NCBI GenBank assembly: GCA_963711315.1 | Contig: CAVQDQ010000001.1 | Span: 186,001 to 250,000, forward strand | Origin: PALSA-612 sp963711315 | Lineage (GTDB): Bacteria > Actinomycetota > Thermoleophilia > Gaiellales > Gaiellaceae | Direction: 5' to 3' | Length of the DNA: 64,000 nucleotides | Shown: positions 33,965-42,580 of the stretch, one piece after another | How positions within the stretch are numbered: position 1 is the first letter of the stretch | How the letters are laid out: each line of letters starts with the position of its first letter | Translations under genes and position numbers: made by a program | The notes under the pieces: generated by a model | Told to the model about the DNA's origin: nothing | The model's input: the letters and a program-made list of their open reading frames with translations, nothing else | Databases searched by the model: none

Positions 33965-35832
33965 GTCGCCGCAGCTGGGCACTTGCGGTCGTTGCGTCGG
34001 CGTGCGCCCTCGGCGCGCCGGTAGTCGCCGGCGCCAGCGTCGAGATCCGCAGCGTCGACACCGGTTCGTATCCGCGCGCGCAGGCGACCGTCGTCACTTC
34101 GCAGCCGTCGAAAGAGGCTCCTCAGCTGACCGAGGGCGGGAAGCCGGCCGCGGGCGTGCTGGCGAAGAACCTCGGCGAGTCTCGCAGCATCTGCCTCGCG
34201 GTCGACCACTCGCGCTCGATGAGGGGCGTGCCGCTCGCGGAGGCAACCGAGGCAGCTCAGGCGTTCGTCGCCGCGAAGCTGCCAACGGATCGAATCTGCG
34301 TCACGAGCTTCGCCACGAAGCCGCTGCTGCTTGCACCGTTCACCGACTCAGAGCCCGAGGCGTCCGCCGCCCTGGGAGGCATCAGAGTCGACCCCGCCAA
34401 GGGGACGACGCTCTACGACGACGTCCGCCTTGCGAGCCAGACGCTCGCCGAGGAGGAAGGCCGCGCCCACATCATCATCCTCGTCACCGACGGCAACGAG
34501 ACGCTGTCGAGTGCGACGCTGGCCGACGCCATCAAGGCCGCACAGGAGGCCGAGACCACGGTCTACGTTGTCGCCATCGAGAGCAAGGCGTTCACGCCCG
34601 GCCCGCTGAAGTATCTGGCGAAGCGAACGGGCGGGCGCTATTTCGGGACGCCCTCGCCGAGCGCGCTGCAGGGGATCTACAACGAGCTCGCTGCCGAGCT
34701 CAAGCGAACCTGGCGGCTCGACTACATCACGTCGGGAAGGCCGGGAGAGTCCCCGAAGCTCGTCGCATACGTGCCTGGGCTCGGCCGCGACTCCGCGCGC
34801 TCACCGATCGCAGCCACGGCCGACGCTGAGAAGGCCGGCGGGCTGCTGCCGGCGGCTGCCTACGGCAAGGGTGGGTCCACCGGGCTCGCGCTGCTCGTCG
34901 GGCTGCTCATCCTGCTCGCCGTCGTGCTCGTGTTCGCGTCCGCCAACGCCGATCGCGTCCGTTCGCAGGTGCAGAAGCACATCGCGCCGAAGCCGAAGCG
35001 GGCAAAGAAGAGTAGGGAGAAGAAGGAGCGGCTGCAGGCGCTCGCCGGGCTCTTCCAGTTGACCGAGCAGGGCCTCGGCAAGACGCGCGTGTGGCTCAAG
35101 CTCAGCCGGCTGATCGAGCGCGCAGACCTTCAGCTGAAGACCGCTGAGCTCTTCTACATGAGTGCAGGCTGCTCCGTTCTGCTCGGCCTGCTGACCACTG
35201 CCATCGGCTCGTCCGGCCTACTCTCCCTCGCAGCACTCGTGATCGGAGCGGTGATCCCGCTGGCGTTCGTGTACATGAAGGCGCACCGCCGGCTGGCCGC
35301 ATTCGAGAACCAGCTGCCCGACCTCCTGATCGGCGTCGCCGCATCCCTGAAGGCGGGCCACAGCTTCAAGCAGGCCCTGCAGGCGATCGTCGACGAGGGT
35401 GTCGAGCCGGCGGGCAAGGAGTTCAAGCGAGTGCTCACGGAGACCCGCCTGGGCAGGCCGCTCGACGACGCGCTCAACGACATGGCCGAGCGGGTCGGCT
35501 CCGGCAACCTCTCGTTCATCGTCACGGCCGTCGCCGTCCAGAGCCAGGTCGGAGGCTCACTCGCGAGCCTGTTCGACATGGTCGCGGACACCGTGCGCAA
35601 CCGTCAGCAGTTCGCCCGGAAGATCAAGGCGCTGACTGCGATGGGACGTATGTCCGCCTACGTGCTTATCGGGCTGCCGTTCTTCCTCTGCGGTGCGCTG
35701 ACGCTGCTCAACCCGGGCTACATGGCGCCGCTCTTCCAAACGACCTCGGGCCACAAGATGATCATCGTCAGCCTCGTGATGATGGGCATCGGCTCGCTAC
35801 TGCTCAAGAAGATCGTCTCCTTCAAGGGGTGA
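33961..35832 (+). CDS. vWA-TadB fusion protein
   Basis: The product has 623 residues. Signal-like N-terminus (1-25), then a von Willebrand A domain at about 76-245 with MIDAS motif DHSRSM (82-87), TT at 149-150 and VTDGNE (175-180). A membrane helix lies at about 307-327, a basic linker KPKRAKKSREKKER follows, then TadB with its T2SSF domain (about 450-560, PDLLIGVAASLKAGHSFKQA) and flanking membrane helices. TadB is the inner-membrane platform of Tad pili. A vWA domain is normally carried by TadG; here both TadG-like proteins lack it. It overlaps the ATPase gene as ATGA. Confidence 0.85.
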   Translation: MSRRSWALAVVASACALGAPVVAGASVEIRSVDTGSYPRAQATVVTSQPSKEAPQLTEGGKPAAGVLAKNLGESRSICLAVDHSRSMRGVPLAEATEAAQAFVAAKLPTDRICVTSFATKPLLLAPFTDSEPEASAALGGIRVDPAKGTTLYDDVRLASQTLAEEEGRAHIIILVTDGNETLSSATLADAIKAAQEAETTVYVVAIESKAFTPGPLKYLAKRTGGRYFGTPSPSALQGIYNELAAELKRTWRLDYITSGRPGESPKLVAYVPGLGRDSARSPIAATADAEKAGGLLPAAAYGKGGSTGLALLVGLLILLAVVLVFASANADRVRSQVQKHIAPKPKRAKKSREKKERLQALAGLFQLTEQGLGKTRVWLKLSRLIERADLQLKTAELFYMSAGCSVLLGLLTTAIGSSGLLSLAALVIGAVIPLAFVYMKAHRRLAAFENQLPDLLIGVAASLKAGHSFKQALQAIVDEGVEPAGKEFKRVLTETRLGRPLDDALNDMAERVGSGNLSFIVTAVAVQSQVGGSLASLFDMVADTVRNRQQFARKIKALTAMGRMSAYVLIGLPFFLCGALTLLNPGYMAPLFQTTSGHKMIIVSLVMMGIGSLLLKKIVSFKG

Positions 35833-35836
35833 CCAC

Positions 35837-36748
35837 ATGATGCTGCTCGTCCTAGCGCTGCTCTGCCTCGCCGGATCGATCTACATGGTCGCGGAGTACG
35901 TGAGCCTGCCGGCCCGAGAGCGGATGCTGTCGTTCCGCCGTGCGTCCGCATACGGGAGGCGATCGCAGAAAAAGGCGGCGATGCAAGGATCGCTGCGCGA
36001 TCGAGCGCTCGTGCCGGCCATGGAGCGTGCCGCCCGCGCGGTCCTGCGCATCAACCCGAAGATGACCGTCGAGACCGTGAGCATGCGACTGCAGTCAGCC
36101 GGTCTCGCCCGGCGGGTCTCGCCCGTTGCGTTCCTCGCTGCGAAGCTCTTCGCGGCCGTCATCGGCCTCGTGCTTGGCATCATGTTCTTCAGCCCATCGA
36201 AGGGCCCGGTGATGGGTTTCGCGCTGGGAATGGGGCTGGCGGCGGTCGGCTTCATAGGCCCGGACTTCATCCTCAACAAGAAGATTCGCGCTCGGCAGGA
36301 ACGGCTCAGCCAGGATCTTCCGGACGCGCTCGACCTGCTCGCCGTGAGTGTCGAAGCAGGTCTCGGCTTCGACGCCGCCGTGGTGAAGATCACCGAGCAG
36401 GTGGAAGGGCCGCTGGGCGAGGAGTTCGCGCTCACGCTCAACGAGATGCGGATCGGCGAGAGCCGTCAGGACGCGCTCAAGAAGCTGGCCGAACGCACCG
36501 GGATCTCCGAGATCGGCGCGTTCGCACGCGCGATCATCCAGGCCGACCAGTTCGGCATCTCGCTCGGGCGGATTCTCCGCGTGCAGGCCGTCGACACGCG
36601 TCATCGGCGGCAGATCGCCGCCGAGGAGAAGGCCATGAAGGCGCCGGTGAAGATGCTCTTCCCGACAGTCATCTTCATCTTCCCGTCGATGTTCATCGTC
36701 ATCCTCGGGCCCGCCTTCCTGAACCTCACGAAGATCCTCACGTTCTAG
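35837..36748 (+). CDS. tadC: TadC-like inner-membrane platform protein
   Basis: The product has 303 residues with membrane segments at about 3-20, 100-150 (two) and the extreme C-terminus. The T2SSF domain contains RLSQDLPDALDLLAVSVEAG LGFDAAV (split here) and GEEFALTLNEMRIGESRQDAL. With TadB it forms the platform for pilus assembly. It starts 4 bases after the TadB stop and is the last recognisable pilus-machine gene. A structured intergenic region follows. Confidence 0.9.
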   Translation: MMLLVLALLCLAGSIYMVAEYVSLPARERMLSFRRASAYGRRSQKKAAMQGSLRDRALVPAMERAARAVLRINPKMTVETVSMRLQSAGLARRVSPVAFLAAKLFAAVIGLVLGIMFFSPSKGPVMGFALGMGLAAVGFIGPDFILNKKIRARQERLSQDLPDALDLLAVSVEAGLGFDAAVVKITEQVEGPLGEEFALTLNEMRIGESRQDALKKLAERTGISEIGAFARAIIQADQFGISLGRILRVQAVDTRHRRQIAAEEKAMKAPVKMLFPTVIFIFPSMFIVILGPAFLNLTKILTF

Positions 36749-36911
36749 GAGGGCCTGGCGGAACGGTGCTCGTCGCCGGGGCGCGCTGGAGGTTGTGATG
36801 CAAGGACGCAGGGAGCCCGCGTACTAACTAGTACGGGGGCGACCGAGGACGCCGCAGCGCGGCCTCCAGCGTGGTTCCGGCGGCACAGCCACTGTTTCGG
36901 CAGGCCCTCCT
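36747..36911 (+). ncRNA. Nested inverted repeats: candidate structured RNA after tadC
   Basis: Outer stem: AGGAGGGCCTG (36747-36757) with CAGGCCCTCCT (36901-36911), 11 bp. Next: CGGAAC (36759-36764) with GTTCCG (36874-36879). Then CGCTGGAGG (36784-36792) with CCTCCAGCG (36863-36871), 9 bp, enclosing CGTACTA/TAGTACG. All stems are properly nested, as in a folded RNA of about 165 nt. It could be a leader of the coiled-coil gene at 36983, a 3' element of the Tad operon, or a DNA element. No riboswitch class I know fits. Confidence 0.5.
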
Positions 36912-36982
36912 GAGCCGGCGGCTCGACCCGGTTGGGGGATGGGTAGCTAGCGGCGAACGCCGATCTCTCGTGTGAGGTACGC

Positions 36983-38161
36983 ATGGCCGCGAGAGATCCC
37001 GCCCAGGAGTTCGAGAAAGGCTTCGGCAGCGGACTCCGCGCGCAGCTCGACAAGCGCCGTGGCCAGGTCGAAGCAGCGGCAGAAAAAAAGGCGGCTGCCA
37101 CGAAGGCGCCAAAGAAGCTCGAGCAGCCGACCAAGCTCGAGACGCCGGAGCCAGTCGCGAAGGAGCTCGCCGAGCCGGCTCCAGTGCGAATCGTGCCCGA
37201 CCAGCCTCCGCGCTCGCAGGAGCTCATGGAGGAGCGCAAGGCTCTCGACGTGCGGGCGAAAGAGCTCGCCGAGACGAGGGGAAGTCTGGATGCGCGCGAG
37301 ACAAGCGTTGCGCAGCTCGAAGCCGAGCTCGAGAGGGCCCAAGACGAGCTCGAGGCGCGCGAGGCCCAGCTCCTCGCTGAGCTGCAGGAGCGCGAGGACG
37401 AGCTCGCCGAGCGCGAGCAGTCGATCGCAAAGCTCGAGCACGAGCTAACGGCGCACCGTCGTGAAGTCGAAACGAACGTCGGCCGGCGCTCCGCAGAGCT
37501 CCTGGCCGAGAGGGAGGAGATCCAGAAGGAAACAGAGCGCGTCCGCGCGGAGGAGCAGCAGCTGAGCGCGAGCCGCGAGAGCGTGGCCAAGGAGCGCGCC
37601 GAGCTAGAGGGCTTCGTGACGGAGCTCGACGAGCGTGAGGCCGAGCTCAACCAACGCAGCGCGGAGCTCGAGAAGCTTGCCCACGAGGCGACCCGCGGCC
37701 GCGACCTCTCGACGCTGGAGGTCGAGCTGGGCCGCAAGCAGGAGGAGATCGAGCGCCTGGCCCGTGACGCCATGCGCGGCCGCGACCTCGACGAGCTGGC
37801 AGCCAAGCTCGACGAGCGCGAGCACGAGCTCACCAAGCGGGAGGCAGAGTTCGTCAGCGCCGAGAGCCTGGTCGAGTCCGAGACGCTACGCCTCGAGCGC
37901 CGCGAGAAGCGTGTCGTGAAAGGCGAGGCGACGCTTGCCGAGCGCCTCAAGGAGCTCGACGAGCGGGAGGACGCGCTCGAGCTGCGGGAGGCGGCGGCCG
38001 AGGCCGATCAGGACATCGCCGGCGACAAGCTCGACCGACGGCAGCACGACCTCGAGGAGCGCGAGCTGCGCGTCGCGCAGCGGGAATCGAACCTTGACGT
38101 CTACGTCGCAAGCACGCAGGTCGAGTTCCAGCGCCGCGAGCGCGCCCTCAAGGACGCCTAG
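36983..38161 (+). CDS. Long coiled-coil protein
   Basis: The product has 392 residues. About 1-85 is low-complexity and Ala/Lys/Pro-rich; about 86-390 is almost continuous charged heptad sequence (ARETSVAQLEAELERAQDEL, LDEREHELTKREAEF and similar). The segment HEATRGRDLSTLEVELGRKQ EEIERLARD (split here) is partly repeated as RDAMRGRDLDELAAKLDERE. No membrane segment or enzymatic domain is seen. It lies downstream of the Tad genes and the structured element, so it may be a cytosolic scaffold for the pilus machine, which is inference from position only. Confidence 0.75.
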   Translation: MAARDPAQEFEKGFGSGLRAQLDKRRGQVEAAAEKKAAATKAPKKLEQPTKLETPEPVAKELAEPAPVRIVPDQPPRSQELMEERKALDVRAKELAETRGSLDARETSVAQLEAELERAQDELEAREAQLLAELQEREDELAEREQSIAKLEHELTAHRREVETNVGRRSAELLAEREEIQKETERVRAEEQQLSASRESVAKERAELEGFVTELDEREAELNQRSAELEKLAHEATRGRDLSTLEVELGRKQEEIERLARDAMRGRDLDELAAKLDEREHELTKREAEFVSAESLVESETLRLERREKRVVKGEATLAERLKELDEREDALELREAAAEADQDIAGDKLDRRQHDLEERELRVAQRESNLDVYVASTQVEFQRRERALKDA

Positions 38162-38170
38162 CCCGCGCGC

Positions 38171-39571
38171 CTATGCGATGACGAGCGTGGCCTGACGCTC
38201 GATCGAGTTCCCATTCTTGTCCTCGAGCGCGAAGTAGAGGTAGTAGATCCGCTTCGTGCCGTTCGGCGCGAATGTGAACGAGGCCCAGCCGTCTTTCGCA
38301 ATCGTCGACTGCATCTGAATGTTCCCGAAGAACTGGCTGCCCGGGCCGAACACCTTGATGTTGGCGCCGATGACGGCGCCGTATCCGTTGCGAGCGGCGA
38401 GCTCGAGGACGGGTAGGCGAACGATCGGCGCCCGGTTGAGCTTCGCCCGGACGATGGGGTTTCGTGCGTCCACGAGCTTTGCCTTGGCGGCGTAGGACGA
38501 GAACGCGGGCTTCCGTGTGCCGTTGCGGTTGATCAAGCCGCTCTGCCAGGTGCTCGTGGGGTCGTCTCGGAGGATGAACCAGACGAGCATCTGCACGGTT
38601 GGAATGTTGCGCAGGATGTTGAACGACTGGCTCACGTAAAGGGCCTGCTGCGACGACGACACGCCTCGCGGCTCGCCCGGCTTCGTCTCGAATCCGTACT
38701 CCGTGATCCAGAGGTTCGGCACCTTCCCGAACCACTTGTGGAGATCCTTCGAGAACTGCTTCAGCTGCGTGAGGTGGACGTTCGGGTAGCGCGCCTTCTG
38801 CAACGGTCCCGCGCCCAGCACGGAGTAGGGGTGGTGCGCGTAGCCGTCGAACTTCACCTTCGGCCTTGACGTGGACAGCAGCCTCGCGAAGGTCGCCGGC
38901 GCGATCGAGTCCTGAATCGGCCCCGGGGACGGCTTGTCGCGCCCGCGCGGGGATGTCTCGCCGATGCCGATCTGCGCTCCGGGGCTCCCGCTCTTGAGCC
39001 CGGCGTAGGCCGCGCGGTAGAGCTTCGCGTAGTTGAGCGGCGACACGGGCTTGCCCTTCTTGTCGAAGGTCGGTGCGAGGAACTGCTCGAGGTTGGGCTC
39101 GTTCCAGACGCTGAAGAAGCGGACAAATGGGTAGCCCGCGTAGCGGCCGCTGTAGCGCGACGCGAGCGCGCGCGCGAACGCGGTCATGTCGGACAAGCGA
39201 GTGGGAGCGTAGTTCGCGCCCTTGCCTCCGTTAGCCCAGTCAGGAGTGCCCCAGATCGTCAGCAGAGACTCGATCCCGCGGAACTGCATGCCTCGCACCA
39301 GCTCGTCCAGGTCGTCCCACTGATATGCGGCGTCGAACGGGTTGGACGGATTGGACGGACGCCTGGGCGCGATCTTCGACCAGTAGACCGTCGTGCGGGC
39401 GATGCCTGCGTTCGCGGCAACGGCCTCGTCGAGCATCGCCGCCCGGTCCTCCCGCCACCGGAAGCTTGGATCGTCCTGGAAGCCAACCCACATGCGGTCG
39501 TCCGCAGAGGCGGCAATCGGGGCGATCAGGGCGAGCAGCGAACAGACGACTACGAGGCGGCGAAGGCGCAT
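38171..39571 (-). CDS. Secreted clan-A-like glycoside hydrolase
   Basis: The product has 466 residues from ATG 39571, with an AGGGAG site 9 bases upstream. Signal peptide: RLVVVCSLLALIAPIAASA. A TIM-barrel follows: ARTTVYWSKIAP, FFSVWNEPNLEQFL (WNEP, acid/base Glu) and LWITEYGFETK (nucleophile Glu). This is the pattern of GH clan A (GH5/GH39-like). About 100 C-terminal residues form a beta-rich accessory domain. It is probably an extracellular beta-glycosidase; the substrate is unknown. It is convergent with the coiled-coil gene. A weak stress-type promoter match (GTTT-N16-TGGTAG) lies at 39651-39676. Confidence 0.8.
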   Translation of the reverse strand: MRLRRLVVVCSLLALIAPIAASADDRMWVGFQDDPSFRWREDRAAMLDEAVAANAGIARTTVYWSKIAPRRPSNPSNPFDAAYQWDDLDELVRGMQFRGIESLLTIWGTPDWANGGKGANYAPTRLSDMTAFARALASRYSGRYAGYPFVRFFSVWNEPNLEQFLAPTFDKKGKPVSPLNYAKLYRAAYAGLKSGSPGAQIGIGETSPRGRDKPSPGPIQDSIAPATFARLLSTSRPKVKFDGYAHHPYSVLGAGPLQKARYPNVHLTQLKQFSKDLHKWFGKVPNLWITEYGFETKPGEPRGVSSSQQALYVSQSFNILRNIPTVQMLVWFILRDDPTSTWQSGLINRNGTRKPAFSSYAAKAKLVDARNPIVRAKLNRAPIVRLPVLELAARNGYGAVIGANIKVFGPGSQFFGNIQMQSTIAKDGWASFTFAPNGTKRIYYLYFALEDKNGNSIERQATLVIA

Positions 39572-39689
39572 ACGTAACAACTCCCTTTAGAGGCGTCGGG
39601 CGAGTGACGGAGGGTACCGACTAGCCCTGTCGGACCGGTCGCAGAACCGTCTACCAGACCTGAATTTTCACGAAACATTTACGCCAGAC

Positions 39690-40124
39690 CTACGCAGCTT
39701 CATCGGGAGACCGCCGAAGTCGCTTCACATCGCCCCGCCGGCGCTTTTCGGCGAGCCGCCGCTCCTTGGCGGCCGGGCTGGGCTTCGTCGGCTTCCGCTT
39801 CCGGCGCACTTCGAGTGCGGCCTTCAGCGCCTCCACGAGGCGTTCCACGGCGAGCTCCCGGTTCTGCCACTGGCTCCGCTCGTCCTGGGCGACCGCCCGC
39901 AGCACAGGACCGGCCTTGGCAACGACTCGCCGCTTCTGCCGTTCGGTGAGGGCGGACGACGATTCGACGTCGAAAACGGCCTCCACTCGCGTCTCCGTGC
40001 GCTGCGCGTGCTGGCCGCCCGGCCCGCTCGACCGCGAGAAGCGAAGCTCGATCTCGCGACGGGGAACGGCCACGCTGCGCGTGACGCGAATTGCCTCCTG
40101 GATCCCCGTAGACTCGCGTGCCAT
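39690..40124 (-). CDS. arfB: ArfB/YaeJ-like peptidyl-tRNA hydrolase (RF-1 domain)
   Basis: The product has 144 residues from ATG 40124. RFSRSSGPGGQHAQRTETRV contains the GGQ motif of class I release factors, followed by the basic C-terminal tail RRKRKPTKPSPAAKERRLAE KRRRGDVKRLRR (split here) that enters the empty mRNA channel in ArfB. It has no codon-recognition domains, as expected. It rescues stalled ribosomes by hydrolysing peptidyl-tRNA. Its start codon overlaps the start of the divergent HAD gene at 40123, so the two compete for the same control region. Confidence 0.88.
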   Translation of the reverse strand: MARESTGIQEAIRVTRSVAVPRREIELRFSRSSGPGGQHAQRTETRVEAVFDVESSSALTERQKRRVVAKAGPVLRAVAQDERSQWQNRELAVERLVEALKAALEVRRKRKPTKPSPAAKERRLAEKRRRGDVKRLRRSPDEAA

Positions 40125-40899
40125 GGCTGCCATTCTCCTCGACATCGACGGCGTGTTCCACGTGTCGGGCAAACCGATCGCCGGGGCTGCCGACGCGGTC
40201 TCGACACTGCGTGAGCGGGGTCATCGCCTCCGTTTTGTCACGAACACGACAGTCCGCACGCGCCGCGTGCTCACCGCGGAGCTCAAGGGCTTCGGGGTCG
40301 ACGTGCGGGACGAGGAACTGCAGACCACCGCCGCCGCGGCCGTGCGTGCGCTCCGCGGCCGGCGCGTGCTCGCGCTCACGATGCCGTCGGTGGTAGAGGA
40401 TCTGGACGGGCTGGACCTCGTGGGCGAGGACGCCGACGCGGTGCTCGTCGGCGGTGCGGACGAAGGCGACGAGACCGGGCGGGTATTCAGCTTCATGAAC
40501 CTCGCGCGTGCCTTCGCGGAGCTCCAGACCGGGGCCGATCTCTACTGCCTGCACAAGAACCGCTGGTGGCAGACATCGCGAGGCCCGCTGCTCGATTCCG
40601 GCGCCTTCGTGGCCGGGCTGGAATATGCGGCGGGCGTCGAGGCCGTCGTCATCGGCAAGCCGAGCCCCATGTACTTCGAGGCTGCCCTGGAGGCGCTCGA
40701 CGCCGAGCCGAAGCTGACGTGGATGGTGGGGGACGACATCGAGGCGGACATCGCCGGCGCGCAGAAGTTCGGTCTGCGCACGGCACTCGTGCGCACGGGC
40801 AAGTTCCGTCCCGACGATCTCGAGCGCTCCGGCATCACGCCGGACATCGTCGTCAACTCGCTCGCAGAGCTCCCGGACTGGCTGGAGCAAGCGCTGTGA
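40123..40899 (+). CDS. HAD-superfamily phosphatase, NagD/LHPP-like (subclass IIA)
   Basis: The product has 258 residues. ILLDIDGVFHVSGKPI is motif I (DxDG), VTNTTVRTRR motif II, GKPSPMYFEAALEAL motif III (Lys), and WMVGDDIEADIAGAQ motif IV. The large C2 cap between motifs II and III assigns subclass IIA. Relatives dephosphorylate small sugar phosphates, pyrophosphate or nucleotides. It is the first gene of a run with acpS, nnrD, alr and the CCA-type gene, coupled to acpS by GTGA. Confidence 0.88.
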   Translation: MAAILLDIDGVFHVSGKPIAGAADAVSTLRERGHRLRFVTNTTVRTRRVLTAELKGFGVDVRDEELQTTAAAAVRALRGRRVLALTMPSVVEDLDGLDLVGEDADAVLVGGADEGDETGRVFSFMNLARAFAELQTGADLYCLHKNRWWQTSRGPLLDSGAFVAGLEYAAGVEAVVIGKPSPMYFEAALEALDAEPKLTWMVGDDIEADIAGAQKFGLRTALVRTGKFRPDDLERSGITPDIVVNSLAELPDWLEQAL

Positions 40900-41267
40900 C
40901 GAGCAGCGTCGGCATCGATCTGATCGAGATCGAGCGCATCCGCCGGGCGATGGGCCGCTATCCGTCGTTCACCGCGCGCTGCTTCACGGACGCGGAGCGC
41001 GCGTACTGCGACTCCCGACCCAACCCGGCGCAGCACTACGCCGCGCGGTTCGCCGGCAAGGAGGCTGTGGGGAAGGCTCTCGGTTTCGGCGTGGCGAGAG
41101 CGTTTGCCTGGCGGGAGGTGGAGATCGTCGGCCGGCCCAAGCCCTCCGTGCAGCTGACAGGCCGACTGGAAGAGCGCGCGACCCGCCTCGGCGTGGCCGA
41201 CGTCGACCTGTCGATGACGCACTCGAAGGAGCTGGCTGCGGCCATCGCGATCGCCTCCGCACGCTGA
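40896..41267 (+). CDS. acpS: Holo-[acyl-carrier-protein] synthase
   Basis: The product has 123 residues from GTG 40896. SSVGIDLIEIERIRRAMGRY carries the magnesium-binding Asp, and HYAARFAGKEAVGKALGFGV the WxxKEA-type motif (FAGKEA). It transfers 4'-phosphopantetheine from CoA to ACP serine in fatty-acid synthesis. It overlaps both neighbours (GTGA upstream, TGATG downstream). The acpS-nnrD-alr order is a widely conserved bacterial neighbourhood. Confidence 0.93.
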   Translation: MTSSVGIDLIEIERIRRAMGRYPSFTARCFTDAERAYCDSRPNPAQHYAARFAGKEAVGKALGFGVARAFAWREVEIVGRPKPSVQLTGRLEERATRLGVADVDLSMTHSKELAAAIAIASAR

Positions 41268-42580
41268 TGTTCGAGCCGCTCTACACGGCCGAGGAGATGC
41301 GCGCGGCCGAGGCGGGCCACGACGTGCGCGTGCTGATGGAGCGCGCCGGCCGGGCGGTGGCCGAGGAGGCTGTTAGTCGATTTCCGGAGGCTCGGTCGTT
41401 CGGCGCTGTATGCGGTGGCGGCGCCAACGGCGGGGATGCGCGGATCGCGCTGGAAGTGCTGCGCGCGATGGGACACGAGGCCGCCGAGGGCTTGGAGGGT
41501 GAGGTGCTCCTGGACGGCCTGTTCGGCACCGGCTTCCACGGCGAGCCTCGCTCGGAAGCGGCTGCGCTTATTGCCCAGCTGAACGCAGCGGAGGCTCCGG
41601 TGTTGGCGATCGACCTGCCCTCCGGCGTCGACGCGGACACGGGCGAAGTCGGGGGCGGCGCGGTGCAGGCGGCGGTGACCGTGGCCTTGCACGGGCCGAA
41701 GGTCGGCAACGTCGTCGGCCCAGGGCGGTTCCACGGCGGCGAGCTCATCGTCCGCGACATCGGCCTCGAACCGCATGAGACGTCGCACTTGCTGGTGGCA
41801 CGAGAGATCCTGGCGGAGGTTCCGCGAAAGCGGTCCGGCGACACGAAGTACCGCGCGTCGGTGCTGGTCGTGGGCGGCGCGCCCGGTCTCACGGGGGCCG
41901 CGTGCCTGGCGGCCGAGGCCGCGTTCCGGGCCGACGCCGGGTACGTGGCGGTCGCTGCTCCGGCCGAGTCGCTGCCGGTGCTCGAGACGCGCCTGCTGGA
42001 GGCGGTAAAGCGCCCGCTGGACCACGTTTTCGACGCCGTGGAGAGGGCGCGCGCGCTGGCGATCGGACCCGGCCTCGGCCGCGACGGCGCCCGCCGGGAG
42101 CTCGTGCGGCGGCTGCTCGCGGAGACGGAGCTCCCCGCCGTCGTCGACGCCGACGCGCTCTTCGAGCTGGAACCGTTCCAGCGCACGGCGCCCACGGTGC
42201 TGACGCCACACTCCGGCGAGCTGGCCGGCCTGCTCGGCGTGGAGGCTTCGTGGGTGGACGCCCATCGCCTCGAGGCGGTCGCGCGTGCAGCCGAGCGCTT
42301 CGGCTGCGTCTGCCTGCTCAAGGGCGCAGACACGATCGTCGCCGCTCCCGGCGAGCGTGTGCTCGTCTGCGGCTCCGGTCCGCCGTCGCTCGCCACGGCG
42401 GGTACGGGAGACGTCCTGACCGGGACGATTGCCGCCTTCCTGGCCAAGGGCATGGACGCGCGGGTGGCAGCGGCCGCCGGGGCCACTGCGTGCGCCGAGG
42501 CGGCGCTACTCGGCCCCGAGCGCGGCCTCGTTGCCTCGGACGTCGTCGCAGCGTTGCCGGACGTTCTCGATGCGTTCTGA
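41267..42580 (+). CDS. nnrD: Bifunctional NAD(P)H-hydrate epimerase / ADP-dependent dehydratase
   Basis: The product has 437 residues. N-terminal epimerase (about 1-170): LYTAEEMRAAEAGHDV, GGGANGGDARIALEVLRAMG and VLAIDLPSGVDADTGEVGG. C-terminal ribokinase-like dehydratase (about 185-437): RKRSGDTKYRASVLVVGGAP GLTG (split here), AIGPGLGRDG, TVLTPHSGELAGLLG and the ATP-site SLATAGTGDVLTGTIAAFLA. It repairs hydrated NAD(P)H. The epimerase half is about 40 residues shorter than usual, with a compressed segment after the NGGD motif, so its activity deserves checking. Confidence 0.9.
   Translation: MFEPLYTAEEMRAAEAGHDVRVLMERAGRAVAEEAVSRFPEARSFGAVCGGGANGGDARIALEVLRAMGHEAAEGLEGEVLLDGLFGTGFHGEPRSEAAALIAQLNAAEAPVLAIDLPSGVDADTGEVGGGAVQAAVTVALHGPKVGNVVGPGRFHGGELIVRDIGLEPHETSHLLVAREILAEVPRKRSGDTKYRASVLVVGGAPGLTGAACLAAEAAFRADAGYVAVAAPAESLPVLETRLLEAVKRPLDHVFDAVERARALAIGPGLGRDGARRELVRRLLAETELPAVVDADALFELEPFQRTAPTVLTPHSGELAGLLGVEASWVDAHRLEAVARAAERFGCVCLLKGADTIVAAPGERVLVCGSGPPSLATAGTGDVLTGTIAAFLAKGMDARVAAAAGATACAEAALLGPERGLVASDVVAALPDVLDAF

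Noticed and set aside
36784..36871. c-di-GMP-I riboswitch upstream of the coiled-coil gene (GGACGCA string)
   Set aside because: Only one short string resembles the consensus; the GNRA tetraloop/receptor and the AAACC segment are not found. Kept only as an unclassified structured element.
36870..36911. Cobalamin riboswitch (a GCCACTG box-like string at about 36889)
   Set aside because: The other conserved cobalamin-riboswitch elements are missing and no B12-related gene follows.
39766..40122. Upstream extension of the HAD phosphatase
   Set aside because: It is antisense to the ArfB-like gene, which has a clear GGQ motif; MAAILLDIDG at 40123 is the family start.
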